Shown here: positions 1-9,729 of the stretch, piece by piece
How the letters are laid out: every line of letters begins with the position of its first letter
How positions within the stretch are numbered: position 1 is the first letter of the stretch
DNA from: Azospirillum doebereinerae
Lineage (GTDB): Bacteria; Pseudomonadota; Alphaproteobacteria; Azospirillales; Azospirillaceae
DNA: 64,000 bases
Direction: 5' to 3'
NCBI RefSeq assembly: GCF_003989665.1
Contig: NZ_RZIJ01000009.1
Coordinates: 1 to 64,000, forward strand
The notes under the pieces: model-generated
Databases searched by the model: none
Told to the model about the DNA's origin: nothing
What the model saw: only the letters and a program-made list of their open reading frames with translations
Position numbers and translations under genes: made by a program

Positions 1-73
1 CAGTGCCCCCGCATCCGGAAAGAAAGACGTAGCTATGCTCATACGCTCAACGACGTCATTCCTTCGAAACGGT

Positions 74-158
74 ATGAGGGGTATTTGCCGAAGGCGAAGA
101 CGAATGTTTGCACCCCCTCACCCCAACCCCTCTCCCGCGAGGGGAGAGGGGCTTTGCT
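74..158. repeat. REP-like palindromic repeat, type A
   Basis: The element begins ATGAGGGGTATTTGCCGAAG and ends in a hairpin (127-136 with 142-151, arms CCCCTCTCCC and GGGAGAGGGG) followed by CTTTGCT. The same arrangement recurs near 28.4-28.5 kb and, in opposite orientation, near 40.6-40.7 kb. It lies just downstream of the LysR gene and has no coding signal. The unit is seen directly; calling it REP-like is inference. Bases 1-73 show nothing recognisable. Confidence 0.7.
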
Positions 159-165
159 CGACCCT

Positions 166-1074
166 CTACGCAATGACCGGAATTTCTGTCTTCGCGGCCT
201 CTTCGAGGATCCAGTCGCGCAAGGCGCGGATGCCGGGGTTGAGGCGCTGGTTCTCGCGGATGGTCAGCCAGTAACGGTACTCGCTGCGGAAGCTGAGACC
301 CTGCGGGTTGACCAGCCGCCCGTCGGCCAGCTCGTCCAGGATCAGGCAGCGCGGCACCAGTGCCAGGCCCTGGCCGGTGATCGCCCCCCGGATCACCAGC
401 GCGTAGTAGCCGAAGCGGATCAGCCCGGCCGGCGGCGCGTCGCCCAGCCCGTGCGCGGCGGCGAACATCGCCCAGCGCAGCGGCGTCTGCGGGTGATCGA
501 GCAGCGTGAAGCGCCGCGCGTCGGCGGCGTCGGCCAACCCGCCGTTGCGCTCGATCATCGACGGCGCCCCCACCAGCAGCACGTCGCGTCCGAACAGATA
601 GTCGGCGTGCCAGCCGGGCCACGGCCCCTGGCCGAAACGGAACACCAGATCGGCCTCCTCGGCGGTGTCGGTCGGCGCGAAGGTGGTGAACTGCACCGTG
701 GTGTCCGGGCAGCGCTCCATGAAGCGCGGGTAGATCGGCATGAACCAGCGGTCACCCAGGATCGGCAGGACATGCACGCGGATCGCCGATTGCGACCGCC
801 GCAGTTCGGCCACCTTCACGGCGGCGGTCTCCAAGGCCCCGATCACCAGACGCGCCTGCGCGATGTAGATGGCCCCGGCCTCCGTCGGCACCAGCCCGTG
901 GCTGGTCCGCGTGAACAGCGGGGCGCCGACCAGATCCTCGATGCTCTTCAACTGCTTGCTGACCGCGCTCTGAGTCAGGTGGAGCAGCGGCGCCGCCGCC
1001 GACACGGTGCCGCCCTGGGCCAGCGCCACGACGACCCGCAGCGCGGTCACGGTGGGGTAGAGTTGGGCAACCAT
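166..1074 (-). CDS. LysR-family transcriptional regulator
   Basis: This 302-residue protein has the usual LTTR length and order. The N-terminal winged HTH (about residues 8-66) reads AALRV-type helices with LTQSAVSKQLKSIEDLVGAP and the typical LFTRTSHGLVPTEAG wing, followed by a periplasmic-binding-protein-like effector domain. ATG 1074 is preferred over an upstream in-frame ATG at 1137 because GGGAGG lies about 10 nt before it and homology begins there. It is divergent from the lyase/ABC/PrpD genes, with 127 bp between starts, so it is the likely regulator of that operon. The effector is unknown; by context it would be the imported amino-dicarboxylate. Family assignment is secure and specificity is inference. 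Confidence 0.93.
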   Translation of the reverse strand: MVAQLYPTVTALRVVVALAQGGTVSAAAPLLHLTQSAVSKQLKSIEDLVGAPLFTRTSHGLVPTEAGAIYIAQARLVIGALETAAVKVAELRRSQSAIRVHVLPILGDRWFMPIYPRFMERCPDTTVQFTTFAPTDTAEEADLVFRFGQGPWPGWHADYLFGRDVLLVGAPSMIERNGGLADAADARRFTLLDHPQTPLRWAMFAAAHGLGDAPPAGLIRFGYYALVIRGAITGQGLALVPRCLILDELADGRLVNPQGLSFRSEYRYWLTIRENQRLNPGIRALRDWILEEAAKTEIPVIA

Positions 1075-1201
1075 GGCGTCGCGGCCTCCCTGCCGCCGGG
1101 GCGGTATTCCATTTGCGACTAGAGTTCCGGAAATCAATTCCGTTGTCCAGAGCCCGATCCTGCGTCACCGTTTCGTCATCCAAACACGAGGGACAAGGTC
1201 C

Positions 1202-2608
1202 ATGACTCAGGGCACACAGCTTTGGGGAGCACGCTTCCGTTCGGCCCCGTCTCCGGCCATGAAGCGCCTGTCCCGCTCGCCCAACAGCTATTTCCGGCTC
1301 GCTCCGCAGGATCTGAGATCCTCGGCCGCCCACGCGCGGGAACTGGTCCGCGCCGGCATCCTGACCGCGCCGGAGGGCGACGAGATCGTCGCGGCGCTGG
1401 CCGCCCTTGGCGCGGACATCGCGGCCGGCACCGTCCAGCCCGCGCCCCAGGACGAGGACGTCCACACCTTCCTGGAGCGCGCGCTGGTCGAGCGCCTCGG
1501 CACGCTGGGCGGCAAGCTGCGCGCCGGCCGGTCGCGCAACGACCAAGCGGCCAACGACCTGAAGCTCTACCTGCGGGAAAAGGCGCGCGATATCGCCGCC
1601 GGGGTTCTGGAGTTGCAGGACGCGCTGCTGGCCCAGGCCACCGCGCATCAGCAAACGCTGGCGCCGGGCTTCACCCATTTGCAACCGGCCCAGCCGGTGA
1701 CCTTCGCCCATCAGCTTCTGGCCCACGCCCAGGCCTACGCGCGGGACATCGACCGCCTGACCGACTGGGACCGCCGCTCCGCGCGTTCGCCGCTCGGCGC
1801 CGCCGCGCTGGCGGGGTCGGCCATCGCGCTCAGCCCGGAGATCTCGGCGCGCGAACTGGGCTACGACGCGCCTTGCGAGAACTCCATCGACGCGGTGGGC
1901 AGCCGCGACCACGTGGCGGAATTCCTGTTCGTCACCGCCATGCTCAGCGTCGACCTGTCGCGGCTGGCCGAGGAGATCTTCCTGTGGTCGTCGCGCCAGT
2001 TCGGCTGGGTCGAGCTGGACGACGCCTACGCGACCGGCTCCTCGATCATGCCGCAGAAGAAGAACGCGGACATCGCCGAGCTGACGCGGGGACGCGCGGC
2101 GCGGCTGATCAGCGGGCTGAACCTGATGCTGGTCGCGCTGAAGGGCCTGCCCTTCGCCTACAACCGCGACCTGTCGGAGGACAAGTTCGCCGCCTTCGAG
2201 GCCATCGACACGCTGGAGCTGGTGCTGCCCGCCATGGCCGGCATGGTGGCGACGATGACGGTCCGCACCGAGGCGCTGGCCCGGCAATCGACCGAAGGCT
2301 TCACCCTGGCGACCGAGGTCGCCGACTGGCTGTCGCGCAACGGCGTGCCGTTCAGCGAGGCGCACGAGATCACCGGGGCGCTGGTCCGGTATTGCGAGGA
2401 GCACGGCGTCGGCCTGTCGGATCTGTCGCCGGAACAACTGGCCTCGGTCGATCCCCGGCTGACGGCGGACGTCCTGCCCCACCTGACGCCCGAGGCGGCG
2501 GTGGCGGCCCGTTCCGGCTACGGCGGCACCGCCCCGGCCCGCGTCGCCGAGCAGATCGACCGGCTGCGGACGCTGTGCGACAGCCAGCGTCAATGGGCGG
2601 CGGCCTGA
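1202..2608 (+). CDS. argH: Argininosuccinate lyase family C-N lyase (ArgH-like)
   Basis: The 468-residue protein belongs to the fumarase/aspartase superfamily, argininosuccinate-lyase branch. Visible motifs are GRSRNDQ near residue 110, THLQPAQPVTFAH near 160, and the catalytic-loop signature GSSIMPQKKNAD near 279-290, where ASL usually has KKNPD. The start is ATG 1202 with GAGGGACAAGG before it; the upstream extension overlaps the LysR promoter and is not conserved in style. Canonical ArgH splits argininosuccinate to arginine and fumarate. Here the gene leads an operon with a polar amino acid importer and an MmgE/PrpD protein rather than arginine genes, so a catabolic paralogue acting on another N-substituted aspartate is plausible. 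Family is certain; the substrate is open. Confidence 0.85.
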   Translation: MTQGTQLWGARFRSAPSPAMKRLSRSPNSYFRLAPQDLRSSAAHARELVRAGILTAPEGDEIVAALAALGADIAAGTVQPAPQDEDVHTFLERALVERLGTLGGKLRAGRSRNDQAANDLKLYLREKARDIAAGVLELQDALLAQATAHQQTLAPGFTHLQPAQPVTFAHQLLAHAQAYARDIDRLTDWDRRSARSPLGAAALAGSAIALSPEISARELGYDAPCENSIDAVGSRDHVAEFLFVTAMLSVDLSRLAEEIFLWSSRQFGWVELDDAYATGSSIMPQKKNADIAELTRGRAARLISGLNLMLVALKGLPFAYNRDLSEDKFAAFEAIDTLELVLPAMAGMVATMTVRTEALARQSTEGFTLATEVADWLSRNGVPFSEAHEITGALVRYCEEHGVGLSDLSPEQLASVDPRLTADVLPHLTPEAAVAARSGYGGTAPARVAEQIDRLRTLCDSQRQWAAA

Positions 2609-2711
2609 CCCCGTCCGAGACCGGCGAGGCTCCCCCGGAAACGCGGTGTCGGCCGCGCCCCGGAGGAGCGTACGCTGTGGGTTCCCGCTCATCCCGTCTT
2701 GTGAGGGCGCC

Positions 2712-3557
2712 ATGACCGACACCGTCTACGAGATCAGCCACCTCACGCTGGTGCCCCGGCGCCACCCCGGACGCGCCGTCGGGGCGGCGGTCGTGCTGGG
2801 GCTACTGGCCGCGCTGGTCTATTCCTTCGCCGTCGGCCAGATCGAATGGTCCTACGTCGCCGAGTTCCTGACCGTCCCGGTCATCCTGCACGGTCTGGGC
2901 AACACCATCCTGATGGCGATCCTCGCCATGCTGCTCGGGCTGGCGCTGGGCGTCGTCTTCGCCGTCATGCGGCTGTCCGAGAACCCGGTCCTGAAATACA
3001 CCGCCATCGCCTATGTCTGGTTCTTCCGGGCGGTGCCGGCCCTGCTGCAACTGCTGCTGTGGTTCAACCTCGCCCTGATCTTCCCGTACATCGGCCTGCC
3101 GGGGGTGTTCAGCGTGCGGACGGTGGAGGTGATGACGCCCTTCGTCGCCGCGCTGCTGGGGCTGGGCATCCAGCAGGGCGCCTTCACGGCGGAGGTGGTG
3201 CGCGCCGGCCTGCTGTCGGTCGACAAGGGGCAGTACGAGGCGGCGCAGTCCATTGGCATGCCGCGCTTGCAGATGCTGCGCCGGATCATCATGCCGCAGG
3301 CGATGCGGGTGATCGTGCCGCCGGTCGGCAACGAGTTCATCGGCATGGTGAAGCTGACCTCGCTAGCCAGCGTCATCCAGTTCACCGACATCCTGCACAG
3401 CGCGCAGAACATCTACTACGCCAACTCCCGCGTCATCGAGCTGCTGATCGTCGCGGCCAGCTGGTACCTCGTCACCGTGACGGCGCTGAGCCTGATCCAG
3501 ATGCGCATCGAACGGTATTACGCCAAGGGCGTCCGCCCGGTCGGAGGAAACGCATGA
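2712..3557 (+). CDS. Polar amino acid ABC transporter, permease
   Basis: A 281-residue inner-membrane permease of the HisM/GlnP type. It has an N-terminal transmembrane segment (VGAAVVLGLLAALVYSFAVG), several later segments, and the EAA loop recognisable as YEAAQSIGMPRLQMLRRIIMPQAMRVIVPP near residue 180. The start ATG 2712 follows GTGAGGG. The gene overlaps the following ATPase start by 4 bp (ATGA), showing translational coupling. Only one permease gene is present, so it probably forms a homodimer. Periplasmic substrate would be delivered by the binding protein at 4442. Confidence 0.93.
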   Translation: MTDTVYEISHLTLVPRRHPGRAVGAAVVLGLLAALVYSFAVGQIEWSYVAEFLTVPVILHGLGNTILMAILAMLLGLALGVVFAVMRLSENPVLKYTAIAYVWFFRAVPALLQLLLWFNLALIFPYIGLPGVFSVRTVEVMTPFVAALLGLGIQQGAFTAEVVRAGLLSVDKGQYEAAQSIGMPRLQMLRRIIMPQAMRVIVPPVGNEFIGMVKLTSLASVIQFTDILHSAQNIYYANSRVIELLIVAASWYLVTVTALSLIQMRIERYYAKGVRPVGGNA

Positions 3558-4357
3558 TGGCGAGCGATCCGCTGCATCTCCACGCCGTCGGCGACGAGCC
3601 GCTGGTGGTCGCCGCCGACGTCCGCAAGCGCTTCGGCTCCGTCGAGGTCCTCAAGGGCATCAGCCTGCGGGTGGCCAAGGGCGAGGTTCTGGGCGTCATC
3701 GGTCCGTCCGGGTCGGGCAAGAGCACCTTTTTGCGCTGCATCAACCAATTGGAGCGCATCGACGGCGGCGCCATCTTCGTCGGCGGCGAACTGATTGGCT
3801 ACCGCCGGGTCGGCGACAAGCTGCACGAGCTGGACGATGGCGAGATCGCCCGCCAGCGCCGCTCCATCGGCATGGTCTTCCAGCGCTTCAACCTGTTCCC
3901 GCACCTGACGGTCACCCAGAACATCACCGAGGGACCGGTGCAGGTGCTGCGCGAACGCCCGGCCGAGGCGCGCGACCACGCCCACGCCCTGCTGGAGCGC
4001 GTCGGGCTGGCCGACAAGCGCGACGCCTACCCCGCCGAGCTGTCGGGCGGCCAGCAGCAGCGCGTCGCCATCGCGCGGACGCTGGCGATGCGGCCCAAGC
4101 TGATCCTGTTCGACGAGCCGACCTCCGCGCTGGACCCCGAGCTGGTGGGGGAGGTGCTGACCGTGATGCGCGACCTCGCGGCCAGCGGCATGACGATGAT
4201 CGTGGTGACGCACGAGCTGGGCTTCGCCCGCGACGTCTGCCAGCGCGTCGCCTTCATGGATCGCGGGCAGGTCGTCGAGATCGGCGATCCCCGGCAGGTT
4301 CTCGCCAAGCCGACCCAGAAGCGGACCCAGGATTTCATCTCCATGGTTCGGAAATAG
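3554..4357 (+). CDS. Polar amino acid ABC transporter, ATPase
   Basis: A 267-residue cytoplasmic ATPase of the GlnQ/HisP class. It shows Walker [10 protein letters not shown] near residue 51, the Q-loop [13 protein letters not shown], the signature [16 protein letters not shown] and Walker [15 protein letters not shown]. An insertion around [17 protein letters not shown] is typical of a subset of PAAT ATPases. Two consecutive ATG codons (3554 and 3557) follow GGAGGAAACGC; either could be used. It energises the permease at 2712 and would be shared with the binding protein at 4442. Confidence 0.94.
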   Translation: MMASDPLHLHAVGDEPLVVAADVRKRFGSVEVLKGISLRVAKGEVLGVIGPSGSGKSTFLRCINQLERIDGGAIFVGGELIGYRRVGDKLHELDDGEIARQRRSIGMVFQRFNLFPHLTVTQNITEGPVQVLRERPAEARDHAHALLERVGLADKRDAYPAELSGGQQQRVAIARTLAMRPKLILFDEPTSALDPELVGEVLTVMRDLAASGMTMIVVTHELGFARDVCQRVAFMDRGQVVEIGDPRQVLAKPTQKRTQDFISMVRK

Positions 4358-4358
4358 A

Positions 4359-4370
4359 GCTTCCGGAAGC
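4359..4370. promoter_or_regulatory. Palindrome GCTTCCGGAAGC before binding-protein gene
   Basis: A perfect 12-bp palindrome lies 71 nt upstream of the binding-protein start. Its TTCCGGAA core also occurs at 1125-1132 in the LysR/lyase intergenic region. A shared LysR site is possible. There is no T-run, so an intrinsic terminator is unlikely. Confidence 0.3.
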
Positions 4371-4441
4371 AAGCAGGACAGGACGCGACACCCAACGTTT
4401 CGTGTTTTGAAAACAAACCAAATGAACAAGGAGCTTTCGTC

Positions 4442-5284
4442 ATGAACCGCATTCTTTCCACCGTCTGCGCCGTGGCCCTGACGGCCGGTGTCCTGTCCGC
4501 CCCCGCCTCGGCGCAAGGGCTGCCGGACAACATCAAGGCGTCCAAGACCATCACCGTGGCCAACGTGCCCAACTACCCGCCGATGGAGTTCAAGGATCCC
4601 AAGACCGCGACCCTGACCGGCCTCGACATCGACCTCGGCCACGCGCTGTTCAAGAAGCTCGGCCTCGAGGTGAAGTGGCAGGAGATCAGCTTCGAGCAGA
4701 TGGTCAGCGGCCTGACGACCGGCCGCGTCGATATGATCCTGTCCGGCATGACCGACACCGAGGCCCGCCGCGAGACGCTGGACTTCGTCGATTACCTGAC
4801 CACCGGCGCGCAGTTCTACACGACCATCGACAACAAGGACGCCTTCAAGGCGATGACCGACCTGTGCGGCAAGACGGTCGGCGCCAGCCGCCGCACCAGC
4901 TTCCCCGGCGAGATGGAGAAGTGGAGCAAGGCGAACTGCGAGGCCGCCGGCAAGCCGGCTTTGACCATCGTCGGCACCGAAGGCTCCGCCGACGCCCGCA
5001 CCCAGCTGCGCCAGAAGCGCCTCGACGCCGCCGTCCAGGGCAGCGAGACCCTGCCCTACCTGCTGACGCTGGAGCCGAACGCCTACGTGATCATCGGCCA
5101 GCCCTTCACCCAGCAGCACCAGGGCATGGCCTTCGCCAAGACCGCCCCCGGCCTGCGCGACACGGTCGCCAAGGCGTTGCAGGACATCATCGCCGACGGC
5201 ACCTACAAGGCCGTGCTGGCCAAGTGGAACCTGGAGGCGAACGGCGTGACGACGGCGCTGGTCAACGGCCAGCCGGTGAAGTGA
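4442..5284 (+). CDS. Amino acid ABC transporter substrate-binding protein
   Basis: A 280-residue periplasmic protein of solute-binding family 3. A classic signal peptide ([19 protein letters not shown], cleavage near residue 25) precedes [23 protein letters not shown], the family motif, and [20 protein letters not shown]. The start follows AAGGAGCTTTCGTC. A gap of 84 nt separates it from the ATPase gene and contains a 12-bp palindrome at 4359-4370. It captures the ligand for the permease/ATPase pair. The ligand is not readable from sequence; the neighbouring lyase and PrpD-family genes point to an amino-dicarboxylate or N-substituted amino acid. Confidence 0.93.
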   Translation: MNRILSTVCAVALTAGVLSAPASAQGLPDNIKASKTITVANVPNYPPMEFKDPKTATLTGLDIDLGHALFKKLGLEVKWQEISFEQMVSGLTTGRVDMILSGMTDTEARRETLDFVDYLTTGAQFYTTIDNKDAFKAMTDLCGKTVGASRRTSFPGEMEKWSKANCEAAGKPALTIVGTEGSADARTQLRQKRLDAAVQGSETLPYLLTLEPNAYVIIGQPFTQQHQGMAFAKTAPGLRDTVAKALQDIIADGTYKAVLAKWNLEANGVTTALVNGQPVK

Positions 5285-5370
5285 GCGCGGCGCCCACACC
5301 GTGATCCGTCTTGCGAACCGTCGCGGCGACGCGGCGGTTCGCACCGAGACCCTTTCGATTGGCCGGAACC

Positions 5371-6768
5371 ATGCCATCCGACTCCCAGCATGCGCGGGTC
5401 CTCGCCCGCTTCGTCGCGGGCACGGCCGCCCACGCCCTTCCCGACGCGATCCTCGCCAAGGCCAAGCGGCACACGCTCGACACGCTGGCCTGCGGGATCG
5501 CCGGGGCGGCCTCGGCGGAGGGGGCGGCGCTGCTCGCCACGGTGCTGGCGACCGAGCCGGCCGGCGATGAACCGGTCTGGGGCACCGACCGCCGGGTCGG
5601 CGCCCGCTCGGCGGCCCTGGTCAACGGGACGGCCTGCCACGCCTTCGAACTTGACGACACCGGCGGCTGCGACCATTCCGGCGCGGTGGTCGTGCCGGCG
5701 GCGGTCGCGGCGCTGGGGCTGGCCGAGCGGCCGGTCTCTGGCCGCGAGTTCCTCCTCGCCGTCACGCTCGGCTACGACGTGGCGCGCCGGGTGCTGGAGG
5801 CCTGCGGCGCCTACCGGCCGCACAACGAGGCCGGCTGGCACTCCACCGCCACCTGCGGCCCCTTCGGCGCGGCGGCGGCGGCGGCCCGCATCCTCGGCCT
5901 GCCCGCCGAGGCCGTCGCCCACGCGCTGGGCCACGCCGCGAGCTTCAGCGGTGGGTTGTGGGCCTTCATCCACGACGGCAGCCAGACCAAGCGCGTCCAC
6001 GCCGGCCGCGCGGCGGAGGGCGGGTTGCTGGCGGCGCTGCTGGCGCGGGGCGGGCTGACCGGGCCGGCGGCCGTGTTCGAGGACGTGTGGGGTGGGTTCC
6101 TGCGCACCTTCGCGCCGGGCTCGGCGGTGCCGGAGGCGCTGGTGGACGGGCTCGGCGAGCGCTGGCGGCTGGAGCGGGTGGCGATCAAGCCGCACGCCTC
6201 CTGCCGGGGCACCCACGGTGCCATCGACGCGCTGGGCGCGCTGATCCGCCGGCACGGCCTGCGGGCCGACGACATCCGCTACGTTCGTGTGCGGGCGCCG
6301 GCCTTCCTCGTCGGCATGTGCGGGGGGCGGGAAGTCTCCAGCCTCGCCGCCGCGCAGATGAGCCTTCCCTTCGCGCTCGCCACGCTGATCGTTGCGCCGG
6401 AGGGCGGGGTCGGTCTCGACGCGTTCCGGGCCGGGCGGCGTGGTGACTCCGCTTTGCGCGCGGCGATGGAGAAGGTGGTTCTGGAGACCGATCCCGCGCT
6501 CGGCGGGTCGGAGGAGCCGTTCGTGACGGTGGAAACCGCCGATGGCCGCAGCCTTGTTGATCGAATCGTCGATCCGCTCGGTTCGCCCACCAACCCGCTG
6601 CCGCCCGCCGAGCATCTGGCGAAAATCCGGCGCCTTGCCGGAATGGCGCTGGAGGAGGATGCGGTCGCCCGTCTGATCGCTACCGTCGAGGGACTTGACG
6701 AGGAGGCGGATGTCCGGGGGCTGGCGGAACGGCTGCGGGCGCTGGGCGCACCGCGCCGCTTCGCCTGA
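5371..6768 (+). CDS. MmgE/PrpD family protein
   Basis: A 465-residue protein of the MmgE/PrpD fold, the family of 2-methylcitrate dehydratase, cis-aconitate decarboxylase and iminodisuccinate epimerase. Recognisable blocks are KRHTLDTLACGIAGA, NGTACHAFELDDTG (near residue 90), the repeated GWHSTATCGPFGAAAAAARI and a small-domain IKPHASCRGTHGAIDA. ATG 5371 is the first start compatible with the fold's N-terminal helix; the ribosome site (GGAA) is weak. No prpB or prpC is nearby, so propionate use is not indicated. With the upstream C-N lyase and amino acid importer, a role in isomerising the imported substrate before cleavage is an attractive inference. Confidence 0.88.
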   Translation: MPSDSQHARVLARFVAGTAAHALPDAILAKAKRHTLDTLACGIAGAASAEGAALLATVLATEPAGDEPVWGTDRRVGARSAALVNGTACHAFELDDTGGCDHSGAVVVPAAVAALGLAERPVSGREFLLAVTLGYDVARRVLEACGAYRPHNEAGWHSTATCGPFGAAAAAARILGLPAEAVAHALGHAASFSGGLWAFIHDGSQTKRVHAGRAAEGGLLAALLARGGLTGPAAVFEDVWGGFLRTFAPGSAVPEALVDGLGERWRLERVAIKPHASCRGTHGAIDALGALIRRHGLRADDIRYVRVRAPAFLVGMCGGREVSSLAAAQMSLPFALATLIVAPEGGVGLDAFRAGRRGDSALRAAMEKVVLETDPALGGSEEPFVTVETADGRSLVDRIVDPLGSPTNPLPPAEHLAKIRRLAGMALEEDAVARLIATVEGLDEEADVRGLAERLRALGAPRRFA

Positions 6769-6855
6769 CGGGCAGGGAGGGCACCGCCATGGACCGGCCG
6801 GCACGTCTTCCTCTTGAGCGTCCGAACGGTATCGAAAGAGTCCGGCCTCGGTTGC

Positions 6856-6963
6856 CTCCTCCCCATCCCTCCCCCGCCTCTGGCGGGAGAGGGGGCCGGA
6901 CCCTTGTCGGTGTTCGGCGGAGTTCTCTCTCCCGCCAAGGGCGGGGGATGGTTAGGGAGGGGG
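6856..6963. repeat. Nested inverted repeat, REP-like
   Basis: This 224-nt gap lies between two convergent genes (ends 6768 and 6993) and holds a nested inverted repeat. CCCTCCCCCGCC and TGGCGGGAGAGGG on the left mirror CTCTCTCCCGCCA and GGCGGGGGATGG on the right. It resembles the C/G-rich repeats elsewhere in the window but lacks the GAGGGGCTA core. It may also act as a bidirectional transcription stop. Confidence 0.55.
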
Positions 6964-6992
6964 CAACCGGCGCCTCTCCCTCGCCGTTCGGT

Positions 6993-7535
6993 TCAACCGG
7001 CCTCCGCATCCCGCCCCAGAAGACACGCCGGATCGTCCCAGACGTAGAGCAAATTCTCCGAGCGCCAGATCGGCCCCGGATCGACGTAGCGCCCATGCAA
7101 CCGCCCGCCCATGGCCTCGTAGAAGGCAATCGCCGGATCGTTGCCGATCACGACGCCGAGCCCCACCCCCGTCGCCCCACGCGCAAAAAGCTCCGCGCCC
7201 AGCGCGGTCAGCAACCGCCGGCCGATCCCCTGTCGCGCGTGGGCGCGGTCGACGTAGAGATACTTGACCTCCGGCCGCCCTCCGAACGCCGCCTCCGTCG
7301 ACGGACCGCCCAGCGCGAACCCGGCGACCGCCCCATCCCAGGTCGCGACGATCAGCGCCGTGTCCGGGCCGGGATCTTGCAGCAACGTCACCCAGAAGGC
7401 CCGCCGCCGGTCCTCGTTCAACAGACGGATCGCCGCCTCCGGCGCAAGATCCCGGTAGGTGTGGCGCCAGACCCCGGCGTGGATCCGCGCCAGTTCCCCC
7501 GCATCGGCAAGGCTGGCGCTCCTCAGTTCGATCAT
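6993..7535 (-). CDS. GNAT family N-acetyltransferase
   Basis: A 180-residue acetyltransferase. The acetyl-CoA site is visible as VDRAHARQGIGRRLLTALGAE (about residues 110-130) and the C-terminal part has GVGLGVVIGNDPAIAFYEAMGGR. ATG 7535 is chosen because AGGAAA precedes it and the protein then begins MIELRSASLADAGELARIH, a typical GNAT opening. The acceptor substrate cannot be told. The gene is convergent with the PrpD-family gene and divergent from the deacetylase gene at 7619. Confidence 0.88.
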   Translation of the reverse strand: MIELRSASLADAGELARIHAGVWRHTYRDLAPEAAIRLLNEDRRRAFWVTLLQDPGPDTALIVATWDGAVAGFALGGPSTEAAFGGRPEVKYLYVDRAHARQGIGRRLLTALGAELFARGATGVGLGVVIGNDPAIAFYEAMGGRLHGRYVDPGPIWRSENLLYVWDDPACLLGRDAEAG

Positions 7536-7618
7536 TCCCGGCTTTCCTGTGGCGAGACGGACACACGCCGCCATCCCACCCCATCCCGCAGCGATCCGCA
7601 ACCCGGCAGGACCGTCCC

Positions 7619-8494
7619 ATGATGCCAGACCTCACTCCCAAACCCGCGAACCCGGCCCCGCCCGCCCCCGACTTCCCCTGGCCGAACGGCGCCCGCTGCG
7701 CGCTGTTCCCCGGCTTCGACGTCGACGCGGAATCGGTTTGGCTCGGCGGCGATCGCCGCAACGCCGAACGCCTCGTCACCATGTCCTACGGCGGCTACGA
7801 GGCGCGGGTCGGCATCCCGAAGATCCTCGAACTGCTCGCCCGTCACGCGGTGAAGGCGACCTTCTTCGTCACCGGCTGGACGGCCGAGGCCCACCCCGCC
7901 GCCTGCGAGGCGATCCTGAAGGGCGGCCACGAGATCGCCCATCACGGCTATCTGCACATACGGCCCGAGCCGGGCGATCTGGCGACGATGGTCGAGGAGG
8001 TGGATCGCGGCTTCGACGCGCTGAAGCGGATCCTCGGCGTCACCCCGGTCGGCTACCGCGCGCCGTCCGGCGAGAACTTCACCGAGCTGCTCCAGCTTCT
8101 GCGCGACCGGGGCATCCGCTACTCCAGCTCTTGGCGGGACGACATCCGGCCCTACCGCCACGCCCTGCCCGACGGCGCCGGGCCGATCGAGATTCCGGTG
8201 AACTACAGCTTCGACGACTGGAATTTCGGCATGAGCCACCGCAGCAGCCCGCGCGCCCTGTTCGGCCGCGAGGAGGTTCTGTCCATCTGGCGCGACGAGT
8301 TCGACCAGACCCGCGACTGGAACGGGGTCGCCACCATGATCATGCACCCGCAGGTCACCGGCCGCCCGATGCGCTACCGCATCCTGGAGGAGTTCTTCGC
8401 CCATGTCCGCCAATACGACGACGTGTGGTGGGCGACCGGCCGCGAGATCGCCGACCATTACGAAGCCTGCGAGCGCGCGGCGCTTCCGGCGTAG
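7619..8494 (+). CDS. Polysaccharide deacetylase (NodB/PuuE-type) family protein
   Basis: A 291-residue NodB-homology protein without a signal peptide. The metal site is visible as D in GFDVDAES (about residue 36) and the H-x3-H group in GGHEIAHHGYLH; FFVTGWTAEAHP and GYRAPSGENF are further family blocks. This cytoplasmic PuuE-like class includes allantoinases and small amide hydrolases as well as peptidoglycan deacetylases. Two adjacent ATGs (7619, 7622) follow GGCAGGACC. Context next to the homogentisate operon gives no clear substrate. Confidence 0.85.
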   Translation: MMPDLTPKPANPAPPAPDFPWPNGARCALFPGFDVDAESVWLGGDRRNAERLVTMSYGGYEARVGIPKILELLARHAVKATFFVTGWTAEAHPAACEAILKGGHEIAHHGYLHIRPEPGDLATMVEEVDRGFDALKRILGVTPVGYRAPSGENFTELLQLLRDRGIRYSSSWRDDIRPYRHALPDGAGPIEIPVNYSFDDWNFGMSHRSSPRALFGREEVLSIWRDEFDQTRDWNGVATMIMHPQVTGRPMRYRILEEFFAHVRQYDDVWWATGREIADHYEACERAALPA

Positions 8495-8565
8495 CCCGGA
8501 CCATCCATGACGGGGGGCGATGGCGGCCCCCTGGACTTTCCGTTTCACAAACGGATCGTTTTATG

Positions 8566-8579
8566 GTTTCAATTGAAAC
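8566..8579. promoter_or_regulatory. GTTTCAATTGAAAC operator upstream of hppD
   Basis: A perfect 14-bp palindrome lies 53 nt before the hppD start. Its arms (GTTTCA, TGAAAC) recur at 23470-23483 inside another promoter. This is a strong candidate for a repressor site, probably for a dimeric winged-helix regulator encoded elsewhere. Confidence 0.65.
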
Positions 8580-8632
8580 GACATGGAGGAAACCGGTTCC
8601 GGGCTCCCCGCGCCGCACCAGGAGACGCCGCC

Positions 8633-9718
<1,086 letters not shown>

Positions 9719-9729
9719 GGAAGGACCCC

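Noticed and set aside
752..2722. 656-codon open frame opposite the lyase gene
   Set aside because: It is a high-GC shadow of the ArgH-like gene and its composition is Arg/Gly/Gln-rich without any recognisable domain.
5371..6768. 2-methylcitrate dehydratase of propionate metabolism
   Set aside because: No prpB or prpC is nearby; neighbours are amino acid import and C-N lyase genes, so only the family is called.
5203..6804. 533-codon open frame opposite the MmgE/PrpD gene
   Set aside because: No motif or start signal; the plus strand has clear family blocks.
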